Assembly: GCA_050288705.1 (NCBI GenBank)
Contig: JBNKEI010000169.1
Span: forward strand, 1 to 64,000
Direction of reading: 5' to 3'
DNA from: JBNKEI01 sp050288705
Lineage (GTDB): Bacteria; Myxococcota; Myxococcia; Myxococcales; UBA5297
DNA: 64,000 bases
Shown here: positions 63,441-64,000 of the stretch, one piece after another
Layout: the number at the start of each line of letters is the position of its first letter
Position numbering within the stretch: position 1 is the stretch's first letter
Notes under the pieces: generated by a model
Seen by the model: only the letters and a program-made list of their open reading frames with translations
Databases searched by the model: none
Told to the model about the DNA's origin: nothing
Program-made: the position numbers and the translations under genes

Positions 63441-64000
63441 TTATTTTGTTTCATTGGAAGGCAAGTAAGGTTTTCTCTCAACACAAAGAAGATCAGCATT
63501 TGATGAATGCGCCAAATGACTCTTTAATCGAGCCTTCGCAACCAAAGGCAAAGCAAGTATTGCCTGTAATGTTCCGCGAAAACCATGTGCATTATGACAG
63601 GTTTTTCGCAACGACAAGCCGTCCTTTCTACTACATTCGGACGCCAAATCACGCAGACGCTGTCTCAGGAGAGCTTTGATGCTGTTAACGCTACCGTAAC
63701 GCATTGTAAACAGAAAAGAAGAGCACGCGACATTTTGTATGAAGTGTGGCGAATGTTCTCGATTGGTGCCCGTATGATAATGATTTACAATTGAATCTGG
63801 GCAAAATATCAATTTTCCGCCATGCTGGCGTAGCTGTAGACAAAGATCAGTATCCTCATAATACATTCCATAGTATTCGGGGAACCATGCTACAGCGTCA
63901 AGAGCTGAGCGGCGTACAATTAGAGCAGCGCCACAAAGAGAAGGCACTTCTTCTTCGATCACCCAACTTGACCCCTCATTTTCTATTCCGGAACCAACAT
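63441..64000 (-). CDS. GT2-family glycosyltransferase, partial at the right edge
   Basis: The frame is open to the window edge and about 186 codons are visible. It contains GIENEGSSWVIEEEVPSLCGAA and ESYYGMYYEDTDLCLQL-like sequence (PEYYGMYYEDTDLCLQLRQ), then IVNHYHTGTN, the usual C-terminal half of rhamnosyl- or galactofuranosyl-type GT2 enzymes (ED.DLC.R...G). The N-terminal half lies beyond the window. It precedes the WbdD-like gene by 36 bp in the same direction. Confidence 0.82.
   Translation of the reverse strand, partial: VGSGIENEGSSWVIEEEVPSLCGAALIVRRSALDAVAWFPEYYGMYYEDTDLCLQLRQHGGKLIFCPDSIVNHYHTGTNREHSPHFIQNVACSSFLFTMRYGSVNSIKALLRQRLRDLASECSRKDGLSLRKTCHNAHGFRGTLQAILALPLVAKARLKSHLAHSSNADLLCVERKPYLPSNETK

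Overview
The window looks like chromosomal DNA of a Myxococcota-like (delta-proteobacterial) organism of moderate G+C content. The signs are many lipoproteins with a Cys-rich linker just after the lipobox, two membrane-anchored Ser/Thr kinases ending in PEGA domains, secreted PEGA/TPR partner proteins, delta-60 and DUF1566 surface proteins, and sigma-54 promoters. The assignment rests on gene style only, because there is no rRNA in the window.

Layout. 1-165 is a truncated IS66-type TnpB. 346-6163 (minus strand) holds three exported proteins: a very large serine-hydrolase/lyase fusion, a small secreted protein and a metallopeptidase lipoprotein. A remnant of a sigma-54 enhancer-binding protein lies at about 4006-4178. 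6403-10649 is the most unusual region. Small proteins resembling type III secretion substrates sit there: two paralogues with a NolX/HrpF-like N-terminal module, one of which carries a DUF1521/MIIA self-cleavage domain with an intact GDPH site, plus a pilin-like protein and two unknowns. Four of these genes have good -24/-12 promoters, three of which share one upstream element at a fixed distance. 11109-20765 is a surface-lipoprotein and kinase block: two tandem 13-repeat delta-60 lipoproteins, a PEGA protein, two DUF1566 proteins and a Ser/Thr kinase.

21049-30092 is housekeeping metabolism: a P-loop ATPase with ferredoxin and three subunits of a 2-oxoacid:ferredoxin oxidoreductase, then speA, purM, purN and an FAD oxidoreductase. 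30259-35461 holds exported proteins (CAP domain, CBM9-LamG, CE2 esterase). It also has a mosaic of duplicated fragments that truncates an ECF sigma factor gene and carries a small IS630-type MITE whose empty site is preserved at 30131-30204. 35635-43344 holds ettA, a YbgC thioesterase, a barrel-like protein, an endonuclease/exonuclease/phosphatase protein with tandem N-terminal repeats and a 1079-residue Fic-PLD fusion. 43365-44113 is a PIN-domain gene with a small upstream partner. 44241-54627 holds yccF, a GT39 glycosyltransferase, a decayed and an intact GH43-AbfB lipoprotein, a TPR protein, an IS110 remnant, a second PEGA kinase and a BIG2-AbfB lipoprotein. 55044-64000 holds asd and a surface-polysaccharide locus: glycosyltransferases, the dTDP-L-rhamnose set and a WbdD-like methyltransferase-kinase.

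Together the exported proteins suggest an organism that attacks plant-type polysaccharides (arabinofuranosidase-type, acetylxylan-esterase-type and lyase-like modules) and displays a rhamnose-containing glycan. It may also deliver proteins by a type III-like route, but no secretion apparatus is in view.
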